Shown here one piece after another: positions 12,716-20,806 of a stretch of DNA of 31,788 bases (its first letter is position 1; each line of letters starts with the position of its first letter). The stretch comes from Deltaproteobacteria bacterium (GTDB lineage: Bacteria; Desulfobacterota; Syntrophia; Syntrophales; UBA5619). Below the pieces are notes generated by a model. It was not told where the DNA came from. It did no database searches and saw only the letters and a program-made list of their open reading frames with translations. The stretch spans positions 1 through 31,788 of the forward strand of contig JAPLJY010000051.1 in the NCBI GenBank assembly GCA_026388345.1, written 5' to 3'. The position numbers and the translations under genes were made by a program.

Positions 12716-14614
12716 TCAGACCGGTGTCTCGCCTTGATGAACGATGCCGCGCGTCACCCGCAGGTGGTGCAGGATCATCAGAACGCCCACCGCCAGCGGC
12801 GCCAACCCCGGAACGGACCAGCCGATGGGGGCGATCACCATCGCGACGGCCGTGATGATCAGCAGCACCCGCTCGACCATGGGGAATTTACCGCGCAGGA
12901 ATCCGATGATCCCCAGGGAGACGAAGAACAGGGAACAGAGGCTCGTTGCCATGGCCAGCAGAAAATCGGGCCAGTTTCCCCCCACGATCAGGAGGCTGTA
13001 ACCGACCGTGGTCGTCGAAAAGTAGAAGGGCACCAGGAAGGCCGGCAGGGAGTACTTCCAGGCCTGCATCATCGAGCCGAACGGGTTTCCGCCCGTGACG
13101 GCCGCCGCTGCGCAGGGGGAGAGGCCCACCGGCGGGGAGACCTCGGAAAGGACGGCAAAGTAGAAGGCAAGCAGGTGCGCCACATGCATCGGGATGCCAA
13201 GTTTGACCAGGGCCGGCGCGACCATAACGACGGTCATAATGTAAGTCGCGGTGATCGGCAGGGAAAGGCCGATCAGCATCGAGGCGATCATGGCCAAAAA
13301 CAGGGCGGCCAGCACAGACCCGCCGCTCACGGACATGATGATGGAGGAGACCTTGAGTCCCAGGCCCGTCAGCGTGAAGGTCCCGACGATCAGGCCCGCG
13401 GCGGCCAGCAGCACGGCGACCGGGAGCATATTCTTCGCCCCTTCGATCATCGCCGTGATGATCTTCCGGGGGGTCAGCCATTCATTCCTGTCCCGGCTCA
13501 GGAAACTCGTCAGAATCGTCGCGGCGATCGCGCCGAGCGCCGCGTATTCGGGCGACTTGTTCCAGATGACCAAGAGCGCCACCAGAACGACGATCGACAG
13601 CAGGTGATACCCCTTGGTGAGCATCACCGCCCGGACGGTCATCGCCTTGGTTTCCGGGGGGGTGAAGTGGTATCGGCGGGCCTCCAGTTCCACCATGAAC
13701 AGCGTGCCGGCGTAGTAGAGGATTGTGGGGATGGTCACCATGACGACCACGTCCCAGAAGGAGACGCCCATGAACTGCATGATCAAAAAGGCGGCGGCCC
13801 CCATCAGCGGCGGCGAGAGGACCGCCCCGATCCCGCCGGTCGCGATCAGCCCCGCGGCCATGTTCGGTGTATAGCCGGCCTTCTGCAGGATCGGCCACAT
13901 GATCGGCGTGACCGACATCGTGGTCGCAACACCGCTCCCCTGTGGCCCGCCCAGGAGCGCCGAGGTGATGATCGCGCCCCGCCCGGCGCTCGCCGATTGC
14001 CGACCCATCGTCGCGAGCGACAGATCCAGCCAGAAGCCGCCGGCGCCCGCCACGTCCATGAAGGTGCCGTAGACGACGAAGAGCATCACGAACGAGGCGC
14101 TGACCGAAAGCGGCACGCCGAAGATCCCCTCCAGCGTCATGTACATGTGGCCGACGATCCGGTCGAGGTCATAGCTTTTGTGGGAGATGATGTCGGGGAA
14201 GTAATTCCCGAAATACATGTAGAGCAGAAATCCCACGACGACCAGGGTGAAGGTGTTGTCCACGAGTCGCCGGGAGATTTCCAGCAGAAGGATGATCGCG
14301 ACGATGCCGAAGAAGAGATCCAGCGGTTCCGGAAGCGTGGAGCGGCGGATGAACTGGTCCATGTCGATGAAGGTGTAAGCGATGGCAGCCACGCCCAGGA
14401 TGGCCAGGAGCAGGTCCAGCCACCGTGTCCAGCGGCCGGCGTTCGGCCGCACAGGGTAAACCAGGAAAGCCAGTGCGAAAATGAAGGCCATGTGGACCAT
14501 CCGGAACGCATAGGTTTCCACAGGGAATATGGCGCCGTAAAGCGACCAGCCTACGAAACCGACATAGAGCGCGCCGATCGCCATGGCCGCTTTACCTTGC
14601 ATCTCACGTATCAC
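12716..14614 (-). CDS. TRAP transporter fused permease (4TM + 12TM, TAXI type)
   Basis: This 632-residue integral membrane protein fuses the small (DctQ-like) and large (DctM-like) TRAP subunits, as is usual for TAXI systems. The first 180 residues hold several hydrophobic segments, and the large domain contains many more. Recognisable family blocks are GVPLSVSASFVMLFVVYGTFMD-type helices, the SALLGGPQGSGVATTMS loop (about residue 230) and ATGGIGAVLSPPLMGAAAF. It should pair with the TAXI binding protein encoded next. Start: GTG at 14614, placed 7 bases after GGAGG; an ATG four codons in is possible. Its promoter is at 14705-14733. Confidence 0.93.
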   Translation of the reverse strand: MIREMQGKAAMAIGALYVGFVGWSLYGAIFPVETYAFRMVHMAFIFALAFLVYPVRPNAGRWTRWLDLLLAILGVAAIAYTFIDMDQFIRRSTLPEPLDLFFGIVAIILLLEISRRLVDNTFTLVVVGFLLYMYFGNYFPDIISHKSYDLDRIVGHMYMTLEGIFGVPLSVSASFVMLFVVYGTFMDVAGAGGFWLDLSLATMGRQSASAGRGAIITSALLGGPQGSGVATTMSVTPIMWPILQKAGYTPNMAAGLIATGGIGAVLSPPLMGAAAFLIMQFMGVSFWDVVVMVTIPTILYYAGTLFMVELEARRYHFTPPETKAMTVRAVMLTKGYHLLSIVVLVALLVIWNKSPEYAALGAIAATILTSFLSRDRNEWLTPRKIITAMIEGAKNMLPVAVLLAAAGLIVGTFTLTGLGLKVSSIIMSVSGGSVLAALFLAMIASMLIGLSLPITATYIMTVVMVAPALVKLGIPMHVAHLLAFYFAVLSEVSPPVGLSPCAAAAVTGGNPFGSMMQAWKYSLPAFLVPFYFSTTTVGYSLLIVGGNWPDFLLAMATSLCSLFFVSLGIIGFLRGKFPMVERVLLIITAVAMVIAPIGWSVPGLAPLAVGVLMILHHLRVTRGIVHQGETPV

Positions 14615-14704
14615 TTTTCGCCTCCATATTCGATAATTTTATGAGAAGCACTCCGGATGGAATACCATGTGACGTCTATGAGGGAAACCGTACTGATCGC
14701 GCGG

Positions 14705-14733
14705 ACTATAAGGGAATGTTGCCTGGGTGTCAA
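14705..14733 (-). promoter_or_regulatory. Sigma-70-like promoter of the TRAP-TAXI unit
   Basis: On the minus strand TTGACA (14728-14733), a 17-base spacer and TATAGT (14705-14710) form a near-perfect promoter just after the stop of the preceding tctA gene. It implies that the TRAP pair is transcribed separately with a leader of about 80 bases. Confidence 0.75.
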
Positions 14734-14735
14734 GG

Positions 14736-16244
14736 CTAATCCGCTTCATCCAGGGCCACCTCAGGCGCCTTGGTCTTCAACTGAACCCAGATCCCCCGGC
14801 CGATGGAGAGGATCGCGAGCGCCATGAAGACGGCGGAGATGGGACGGGTGAAGAAGATGAACGGAGACCCCTGCGAAATAAGCAGGGCCTGCGCCAGAGA
14901 GGTCTCCAGCATCTGTGCCAGGACGCTTGCAAGCACCATGGGGGCGATGGGAAACCCGAGCTTGCGCATGAAGTACCCGATGACCCCGAAGATGAGCATG
15001 GCCCACACGTCAAACGCCAAAAACCGGATGCTGTAAGTGCCGACTACGGAAAAAAAGATGATCAGGGGACCGAGGATATAGAAGGGGATGACGGCGATTT
15101 TGGCCCACATTCCGACCAGCGGCAGATTCAGAACCAGCAGCATCACATTTCCGATGTACATGCTGGCAATGACCGCCCAGACGAATTCCGGATTCTGCTT
15201 GAAGAGCATCGGCCCCGGCTGAAGGCCGTACATCATGAGCCCGCCGAGGAGGACGGCCATCGATGGCGCCGTGGGAAGCCCGAACGAGAAGAGCGGAATA
15301 AATCCGGCGGTGGAGGTCGCATTGTTGGCCCCTTCCGGGGCGGCGACGCCCTCGATCGCCCCATGGCCGAAGCGTTCGGGATGCTTGGAGACCCTCTTTT
15401 CGAGGTCATAAGCCACAAAGGTCGTGACCGAAGGTGCGCAACCGGGCAGGAGGCCGAGGAAGAAACCGACGCCCGTGGAACGAATCATTGCCCCCGTGCA
15501 CTGCTTGATATCGGCCCAGGTCGGCATCCAATCGCGAATCTTCGTCATGTTGATGGCGGTGATCTTCTGCTCTACGTTTATCATCACCTCGCTGATCGCA
15601 AAGAGGCCGACGATTACGCTGATGAAATTCACCCCCGCCATCAGATCGACCGATCCGAAGTTCAGGCGTGCTGCCCCGGTGAGCGGGTTCTGTCCGATCA
15701 GGGCCGCCAGAAGCCCGATGGCCATGGAAAGCACTCCCTTCAGAAGGGCGCGGCCAGAGAGGCTGATGACGAGGCTTAACCCCATGAACATCAGGGCAAA
15801 GTATTCCGGCGGACCGAAGGCGAGGGCAAAATTCGCGAGGAGCGGGGCGAAGAAGGTCAGACCGACGAGGCTGAGCGTCCCGGCGACGAATGATGATATA
15901 GCGGAGATGGCCAGGGCCGGGCCGGCTTTTCCCTGCTTGGCCATCTCATAGCCGTCCAGCGCCGTCGGTACGGAGGAGGCCTCCCCGGGGATGTTGACAA
16001 CAATGGCGGTGGTCGATCCGCCGTACATGGCGCCGTAGTAGATCGCCGCCATCATGATGATCGCCGGTGTCGGCGGAAGCACCGTCGTCAGAGGCAAGAG
16101 GATTGCGATCCCGGAGGCGGGACCGATGCCGGGCAGCACGCCGACCAGAGTTCCGATGAAACAGCCGACCAACGCCCAGAAGAGATTCTGGAAGGAGAGG
16201 GCCGTCACGAAACCTTGGAACAGATAGTCCCAGGAAAAACCCAT
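14736..16244 (-). CDS. tctA: Tripartite tricarboxylate transporter large permease TctA (system 2)
   Basis: This 502-residue membrane protein is the large permease of a TctABC (TTT) transporter, a binding-protein-dependent carboxylate importer. The hallmark GVLPGIGPASG motif (about residues 34-44) has its internal counterpart GLLPGCAPSVTTFVAYD in the second half. NIPGEASSVPTALDG and PEYFALMFMGL are also typical. It begins 9 bases after tctB, with AGGAGGG as ribosome site. It is very similar over its whole length to the TctA at 20807-22318, so the two arose by duplication. The substrate is not shown by the permease. Confidence 0.95.
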   Translation of the reverse strand: MGFSWDYLFQGFVTALSFQNLFWALVGCFIGTLVGVLPGIGPASGIAILLPLTTVLPPTPAIIMMAAIYYGAMYGGSTTAIVVNIPGEASSVPTALDGYEMAKQGKAGPALAISAISSFVAGTLSLVGLTFFAPLLANFALAFGPPEYFALMFMGLSLVISLSGRALLKGVLSMAIGLLAALIGQNPLTGAARLNFGSVDLMAGVNFISVIVGLFAISEVMINVEQKITAINMTKIRDWMPTWADIKQCTGAMIRSTGVGFFLGLLPGCAPSVTTFVAYDLEKRVSKHPERFGHGAIEGVAAPEGANNATSTAGFIPLFSFGLPTAPSMAVLLGGLMMYGLQPGPMLFKQNPEFVWAVIASMYIGNVMLLVLNLPLVGMWAKIAVIPFYILGPLIIFFSVVGTYSIRFLAFDVWAMLIFGVIGYFMRKLGFPIAPMVLASVLAQMLETSLAQALLISQGSPFIFFTRPISAVFMALAILSIGRGIWVQLKTKAPEVALDEAD

Positions 16245-16253
16245 ACCGCCCTC

Positions 16254-16721
16254 CTAACCTTCAAAAAGAAAACCTACCGGAAAAGAGAGCTCCAGCAGAT
16301 GGATGAACAGGTAATAGGATACTACCCCGGATATCAGACCGATCAACACCGCCGTGATCCATTTCGACCGCTTCAGATACCAGATGGAAAAGGTAACGTA
16401 CAGAAACGTACTGAGCGGCAGCCCGAGCGCATCCATCAGGGCGATATAAAAGGCCAGGCTGAGGAGATTTACGAGGATGATCTTGATCCCCTCCCTGTCT
16501 GGCCATTTGATCGTCGGATCTTCTCCACGGAAACGCCAGGATTTTACGGCCAGCCCGATTCCGCAAAACAGGATGATAAAACCGACGATATAGGGCAGCG
16601 TGCGGGGGGGAAGACGCTCCTCCATTCCCCCCTTGATCATCGTCGACGCATACAGGGTGACAAGGCCGAGCACGGCGAGAACACATCCCGCAACGATGTC
16701 GGCCGATTTTTGTGTCTTCAC
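16254..16721 (-). CDS. tctB: Tripartite tricarboxylate transporter small permease TctB (system 2)
   Basis: This protein of about 155 residues has four hydrophobic segments and the TctB layout: ADIVAGCVLAVLGLVTLYAS, LPPRTLPYIVGFIILFCG and the late LGLPLSTFLYVTFSIWYL. It associates with TctA in the membrane. The start is a GTG at 16721, five bases after GGAGG; an earlier GTG at 16727 would overlap the ribosome site. A very similar gene lies at 22328-22792 with the same start arrangement. Confidence 0.9.
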   Translation of the reverse strand: MKTQKSADIVAGCVLAVLGLVTLYASTMIKGGMEERLPPRTLPYIVGFIILFCGIGLAVKSWRFRGEDPTIKWPDREGIKIILVNLLSLAFYIALMDALGLPLSTFLYVTFSIWYLKRSKWITAVLIGLISGVVSYYLFIHLLELSFPVGFLFEG

Positions 16722-16783
16722 AGCCACCTCCGGTCATTGATGAGGACTGAAAAGGTATCGCCCCTGTTGATTCTGAAACAAGC

Positions 16784-16824
16784 AACCCGGCCTGGCCGCC
16801 TGTCCCCCTGAGCCAGGCCGGGTT
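16784..16824 (-). promoter_or_regulatory. Hairpin between tctC and tctB (system 2)
   Basis: AACCCGGCCTGGC pairs perfectly with GCCAGGCCGGGTT (13 bp) around a 15-base loop. It begins 7 bases after the tctC stop and lacks a long T run, so read-through to tctB is expected. It may protect the tctC message and raise binding-protein output over permease. Confidence 0.65.
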
Positions 16825-16830
16825 TGCCCG

Positions 16831-17790
16831 CTATTTCTTCAAGCCGGCGACCAGTTCCTTGTAGATGGTGGTCATCTTCCCGAGATACGCCGTACTCTCC
16901 TGGTGGCCCATCGCAATCGGGATGAACCCCTGCTTTTTCATCTCGGCAACCACATCCGGGTGTTTGGCCGTTTCAACGAAGGCCGTTTCCAGCTTCTTGA
17001 TGATATAGGCGGGCGTCTTGGGAGGAACGGCAACACCCCGGTCAACGGCCTCCGACATATCGAACCCTAATTCCTTCAATGTGGAGACTTCGGGAAATTC
17101 CGTAAACCGTGTCTCGCTCGCAAAGGCCAGAACACGGTGCTTATCCTTGAAGCGCGTCAGATCATCCGAGGCGCCGAAGATGGCCGCGATATGCCCTCCC
17201 AGAAAAGCCGTCATCTGGGGGGCCGAGCCGGTGAAGGGGACGTAGGTGATCTTGGCCCCGGTCAGCTTTTCAAACCGGAGCGCAGCCATATGGTAACCGG
17301 AGAAGGTTCCTGACCCGCCCACCGTGAGGGCGCCCGGATTCTTCTTTGCGTAGTCTATCAATTCCTGAAGGGTTTTGTAAGGGCTTGTATTGAGAACGGC
17401 CAAGCCCAGCGGCGTCCGCTGGTAGAGAGACACCGGGATGATCTGCTCCGTTTTATATCCCACATCCTGCTGCAGGGGCTGCAGAATGACATGGGGAATA
17501 TTGAACCCGGCCATGGTATATCCATCCGGTTTGGCCTTCGTCAACTCCCGCCATCCGAGGGCGCCGCCGCCGCCCACCTTGTAGTCGATCAGAACTTTTT
17601 GGCCGAGAATCTTCTCAAGATGAGACTGCTGCATTCGTGCCACCCGGTCCGATTGTCCACCCGGATCAAAACAGATCATATAGTTGACCTGCCTTGTCGG
17701 GTAAGGCTTCTCCGCTTGCGCATACACCTGCTGTCCGAACCAACCGCACACCAGCAGGCCCAATGCAATCAACATCGCTGCTTTCTTCAT
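16831..17790 (-). CDS. tctC: Tripartite tricarboxylate transporter binding protein TctC/Bug (system 2)
   Basis: This 319-residue periplasmic protein has a signal peptide (residues 1 to about 26, cleavage near VYAQ-AEK) and Bug-family blocks: PYPTRQVNYMICFDPGGQSD (residues about 30-48), IDYKVGGGGALGWRELTKAKPDGYT, GALTVGGSGTFSGYH and VPFTGSAPQMTAFLGGH. These proteins bind small carboxylates through carbonyl and carboxylate contacts in the cleft. The usual N-terminal 'PxxPI+xivP+apGG' is changed to a CFDPGG form, shared with the other TctC here. The ATG at 17790 has AAGGAGG upstream. It is the first gene of a tctC-tctB-tctA operon behind the promoter at 17977-18004. Confidence 0.93.
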   Translation of the reverse strand: MKKAAMLIALGLLVCGWFGQQVYAQAEKPYPTRQVNYMICFDPGGQSDRVARMQQSHLEKILGQKVLIDYKVGGGGALGWRELTKAKPDGYTMAGFNIPHVILQPLQQDVGYKTEQIIPVSLYQRTPLGLAVLNTSPYKTLQELIDYAKKNPGALTVGGSGTFSGYHMAALRFEKLTGAKITYVPFTGSAPQMTAFLGGHIAAIFGASDDLTRFKDKHRVLAFASETRFTEFPEVSTLKELGFDMSEAVDRGVAVPPKTPAYIIKKLETAFVETAKHPDVVAEMKKQGFIPIAMGHQESTAYLGKMTTIYKELVAGLKK

Positions 17791-17951
17791 GATGCTTTCC
17801 TCCTTGAGTTGCATAACGGAAATCCTCCGAAGACGCACAAGCCCTTTTCTTGGGAACGAGAGCTTCGTACAACCACTTCAATATGCGATGATACCTTCCG
17901 ACGCGCGGGGAGCAGCCCCAGCATGCCGCTCCGGGGTTGTCCGATAGGATC

Positions 17952-18004
17952 GGTGAGCATCACCAATGTACCCTATACTATAGGATCTTCACCAAAATTA
18001 GCAA
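17952..18004 (-). promoter_or_regulatory. Promoter with two palindromic operator candidates upstream of tctC (system 2)
   Basis: On the minus strand TTGCTA (17999-18004), a 16-base spacer and TATAGT (17977-17982) form a candidate promoter. The -10 lies in the palindrome CCTATACTATAGG (17972-17984). A second palindrome, GGTGAGCATCACC (17952-17964), falls just downstream of the predicted start. Both are positioned for repression by a dimeric regulator that is not encoded nearby. Confidence 0.55.
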
Positions 18005-18378
18005 GGCTTTTTGCTTTTTGCGATCGTCCATGCGAAGTTGTATCCGGGGTCTGCGACAATTTTATAGATAGGGCGAATTGCATTATCGCCCTGCGATGCA
18101 ACATTCTGAGCAACCGGTGGGAAGATTTCTGGGTGCATTGTGCGGCCGTGTGAAAATCTCTCTCACGAATTTGTCGCATACCCCGGGGGAAACCGGTGAA
18201 ATTTCCCACGGAATTTCCTCTGGAAAATTCCCCGAGGCTTGATTCACCGGGGTGATGGCGGCGTTTGATCCGGAAGCGCCTCAGGTTTCCCGGCTACCCT
18301 TTATAGGCAATTGCGGCACGGCAGGGAAAGATCGGGCCGGACCATTCAGTTCTGGCGACCTCTGAAACAGGCGGATTG
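18005..18378. other. Non-coding stretch rich in inverted repeats
   Basis: I see no gene here. It contains GGGCGA-N7-TCGCCC-type pairing near 18072, a hairpin with GGAATTTCC and GGAAAATTCC arms (18210-18231), and TCACCGGGGTGA near 18245. These may terminate or stabilise the message of the dehydratase gene ending at 18379. No long T run follows any of them. Confidence 0.4.
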
Positions 18379-19482
18379 TCACGCGACACGGAACCGCTGA
18401 ATCGTTTCCTCGGGAATCTCCAGACCCAACCCTGGTTTTTGCGGCGGCAGCATCCGGCCGTCCTTGATCTGCATGGGCTCCGCAAACGCGCCCGCCACCC
18501 AGGGCATGTATTCGATGGAGCCGGATTCCATGACGCCGCAGGCGACATGAATCGAGCTTTCCATCATGTGGTGCGGCTCCACCGGCAGATTGGCAACGTC
18601 GGCCAGGGTCACCACCTTGACCATTTCGGTGATGCCGCCGACCCGGATGATGTCTGGCTGCAGAATATCGACCGCACCGGCCCGCAGGTAGGCGTCGAAT
18701 TCATAACGCGACCCAAGCGTTTCTCCCATGGCAATGGGGATGTCCAATTCCGCCGCGAGTCTGGCGTGACCGGGAACATCCTCGCACAACAGCGGTTCCT
18801 CGAACCACGCAATCCCGAGCTGTTCAAGCTCGCGACCCACTCGTACGGCCGTCGGGAAGTCCCATTTCTGGTTGGCGTCCACGGCGATCCAGGCCTTGTC
18901 GCCCAGGGCCTTGCGGACCTCCCGGACGCGCTCGATATCGGTCCGGTAATCCGCATGACCGATCTTCATCTTGACACCAAACATCCCCTGAGCCAGATAT
19001 TCCTCGAACGCCGCCACCATCTCGGAGACGCTCATGTAGAGCCATCCGCCGTCGGAATAGTAGACCGGCGCGCTTTCCCGGCGGCCGCCCAGGAGTTTGT
19101 AGACCGGCAATCCGGCTATTTTCCCCTTGATGTCCCACAGGGCCAGGTCCACCGCTGCCTGGGCCTGGGTGACCAGGCCGCGCCGCCCTCCCGTTTGCAT
19201 TCGCCTGTAAAGCTTGTGCCACAGGCGTTCATGGTCGAGGGCGTCCTCGTCGATCAAGAGCGGCGCAAAATCGTCCTGAAGGATACAGCGGGTGGCCGTG
19301 TCGCCCCCCAGCAGGCTCCAGGAGTATCCGACCCCTGTCGTCCCGTCTTCGGTGGTGATGAAGACAACCGGCATGTTGACTTTGCTGACCGGACCGCCTT
19401 TCTTGCCGCTGGAGGAGGCCGCCTGCATCGGGCGCGGCAGCGGCATGCGCAGCAATTCGGTCCTGACTTCGGTAATTCTCAT
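18379..19482 (-). CDS. Enolase-superfamily (mandelate racemase type) acid-sugar dehydratase
   Basis: This 367-residue enzyme belongs to the mandelate racemase branch of the enolase superfamily. Seen: the KxK motif K171-M-K173, metal ligands D202 (VDANQKWD), E228 (FEEP) and E254 (GETLGS), and the His-Asp pair H304 (EPHHM) and D277 (QPDII). Members remove a proton beside a carboxylate; those with this set are usually acid-sugar or hydroxy-diacid dehydratases or racemases. The exact substrate cannot be read. It follows a tctC gene on the same strand after 215 bases that hold a strong hairpin, so it probably acts on an imported acid. AAGGAG precedes the ATG. Confidence 0.88.
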   Translation of the reverse strand: MRITEVRTELLRMPLPRPMQAASSSGKKGGPVSKVNMPVVFITTEDGTTGVGYSWSLLGGDTATRCILQDDFAPLLIDEDALDHERLWHKLYRRMQTGGRRGLVTQAQAAVDLALWDIKGKIAGLPVYKLLGGRRESAPVYYSDGGWLYMSVSEMVAAFEEYLAQGMFGVKMKIGHADYRTDIERVREVRKALGDKAWIAVDANQKWDFPTAVRVGRELEQLGIAWFEEPLLCEDVPGHARLAAELDIPIAMGETLGSRYEFDAYLRAGAVDILQPDIIRVGGITEMVKVVTLADVANLPVEPHHMMESSIHVACGVMESGSIEYMPWVAGAFAEPMQIKDGRMLPPQKPGLGLEIPEETIQRFRVA

Positions 19483-19608
19483 GATGATCTTTTCTCCTTA
19501 AAAAAAAAGCTTTCTCTCCTGCGGTCGCCTCAGGGAAGCGATGTTCCATTCGCACCGGAAACCATTGACCCGATCGGATGGAACTCTTGTCATGGGATGA
19601 AACTTTTT

Positions 19609-19639
19609 CGGCTCCCCGTCCGTTGCGGACGGGGAGCCG
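19609..19639 (-). promoter_or_regulatory. Strong hairpin between tctC (system 1) and the dehydratase gene
   Basis: A perfect 14-bp stem, CGGCTCCCCGTCCG against CGGACGGGGAGCCG, closes on a 3-base loop 58 bases after the tctC stop. There is no T run on either strand after it, so it is more likely an mRNA processing or stabilising element than a terminator. Confidence 0.65.
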
Positions 19640-19697
19640 ACAGCAAAGCTCTCAACGGCAAGCCTTTAATATTATTAAATACTTGAGAGGATCTTCT

Positions 19698-20669
19698 CTA
19701 TTTCTTGATCCGCCCCAGTTCCTTCATGATCTGCTCGTATTCGACCATCTTCTTCTTCACCAGGGTCAGGGAGGCCTCGGGACCCATGAACTCCGTCTTG
19801 AAGGCGTTCTGATCCATCTTTTTCTTGACCTCCGGGTCCTTCATGACCTTCTCGAAGGCATCGGCAAGAATCTTGACGATCTCATCCGGCGTTCCCGGAG
19901 GGGCGGCGACACCACGGTAGGCCCCCTCCACGATATCGTATCCCTGTTCCTTGAAGGTCGGCACGTCGGAGAGGACCTCCATCCGCTCCTCCGAGGCGAT
20001 CGCCAGGGCGCGGAACTTACCTTTGTATTGGACCCCCATGGTGGAGTAGCTCATCAGCGCCGTGACGTGGCCGCCCAGGAGGGCGGGAATGGCTGAACCG
20101 GTCCCGCCGAAGGGAATGTAGGTCAACTGGATGCCCGCGGCCTTGCTGAGCATGGTGGTCCCCAGATCGTTCGCCGACGAAGTGCCGCTGCCCCCGACCG
20201 TGAAGACGCCGGCGGGGAGCTTCTTGGCGGCATCGATAAAGTCCTTGAGGGTCTTGTAGGGGCTGTCATTGCGGACGAGCAGGATATTCGGGGTGCTCTC
20301 GAACATATAGATGTTCTTGAGGTCCAGGGTCTTGTACCCGGCATTGCCCATCTCCAGGGGCTGGAGCGCGATGTGGGGCAGGTTGTGGCCGGCGATCGTA
20401 TAGCCGTCGGGCTTGGCCTGGACCAGTTCCGACCAGCAGAGGGCCCCCCCCCCGCCGATCTTGTAGTTGATGGAGATATCCACACCGAGCGCCTTCTTCA
20501 GGGCCTGTTCCTGAAACCGGGCGGTGATGTCCGACTCTCCGCCGGGATTGAAACAGATGTTGTAAGTGATCCGTTTGCTGGGAAATTTATCCGCCGCAGC
20601 GACCGCGCCGACCCAGACCAGGGTAAGGATGGCCGAAAGAACGATACAACCGATGATCTTTTTTTTCAT
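19698..20669 (-). CDS. tctC: Tripartite tricarboxylate transporter binding protein TctC/Bug (system 1)
   Basis: This 323-residue exported protein has a signal peptide (cleavage near AVA-AAD) and Bug-family blocks: FPSKRITYNICFNPGGESD, INYKIGGGGALCWSELVQAKPDGYT (residues about 76-100), FTVGGSGTSSANDLG and IPFGGTGSAIPALLGGHVTA. It is the periplasmic receptor for the TctAB permease encoded just before it. It shares with the other TctC a cysteine-containing variant of the first glycine motif, so the two pairs probably bind related ligands. Ribosome site AGGAGGG lies before the ATG at 20669. It follows tctA after 137 bases. Confidence 0.93.
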   Translation of the reverse strand: MKKKIIGCIVLSAILTLVWVGAVAAADKFPSKRITYNICFNPGGESDITARFQEQALKKALGVDISINYKIGGGGALCWSELVQAKPDGYTIAGHNLPHIALQPLEMGNAGYKTLDLKNIYMFESTPNILLVRNDSPYKTLKDFIDAAKKLPAGVFTVGGSGTSSANDLGTTMLSKAAGIQLTYIPFGGTGSAIPALLGGHVTALMSYSTMGVQYKGKFRALAIASEERMEVLSDVPTFKEQGYDIVEGAYRGVAAPPGTPDEIVKILADAFEKVMKDPEVKKKMDQNAFKTEFMGPEASLTLVKKKMVEYEQIMKELGRIKK

Positions 20670-20806
20670 AGCTTCCCTCCTGAAAAAATGGTTGATGGTT
20701 TTGATATCTCCGATGCACTGCCTGTCGCAGGCATCCGCCTATGAACACCGATTACGACAACCGGCGGCCCGCTCCCATCGCCCGCCGTCGGGGAATACCC
20801 GAAGGA

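Noticed and set aside
12710..14644. Long open frame on the plus strand, 644 codons, opposite the TRAP permease
   Set aside because: It is antisense to a clear membrane protein gene; its translation is very rich in Arg, His, Asp and Gly with no domain, as expected from the reverse of GC-rich coding DNA.
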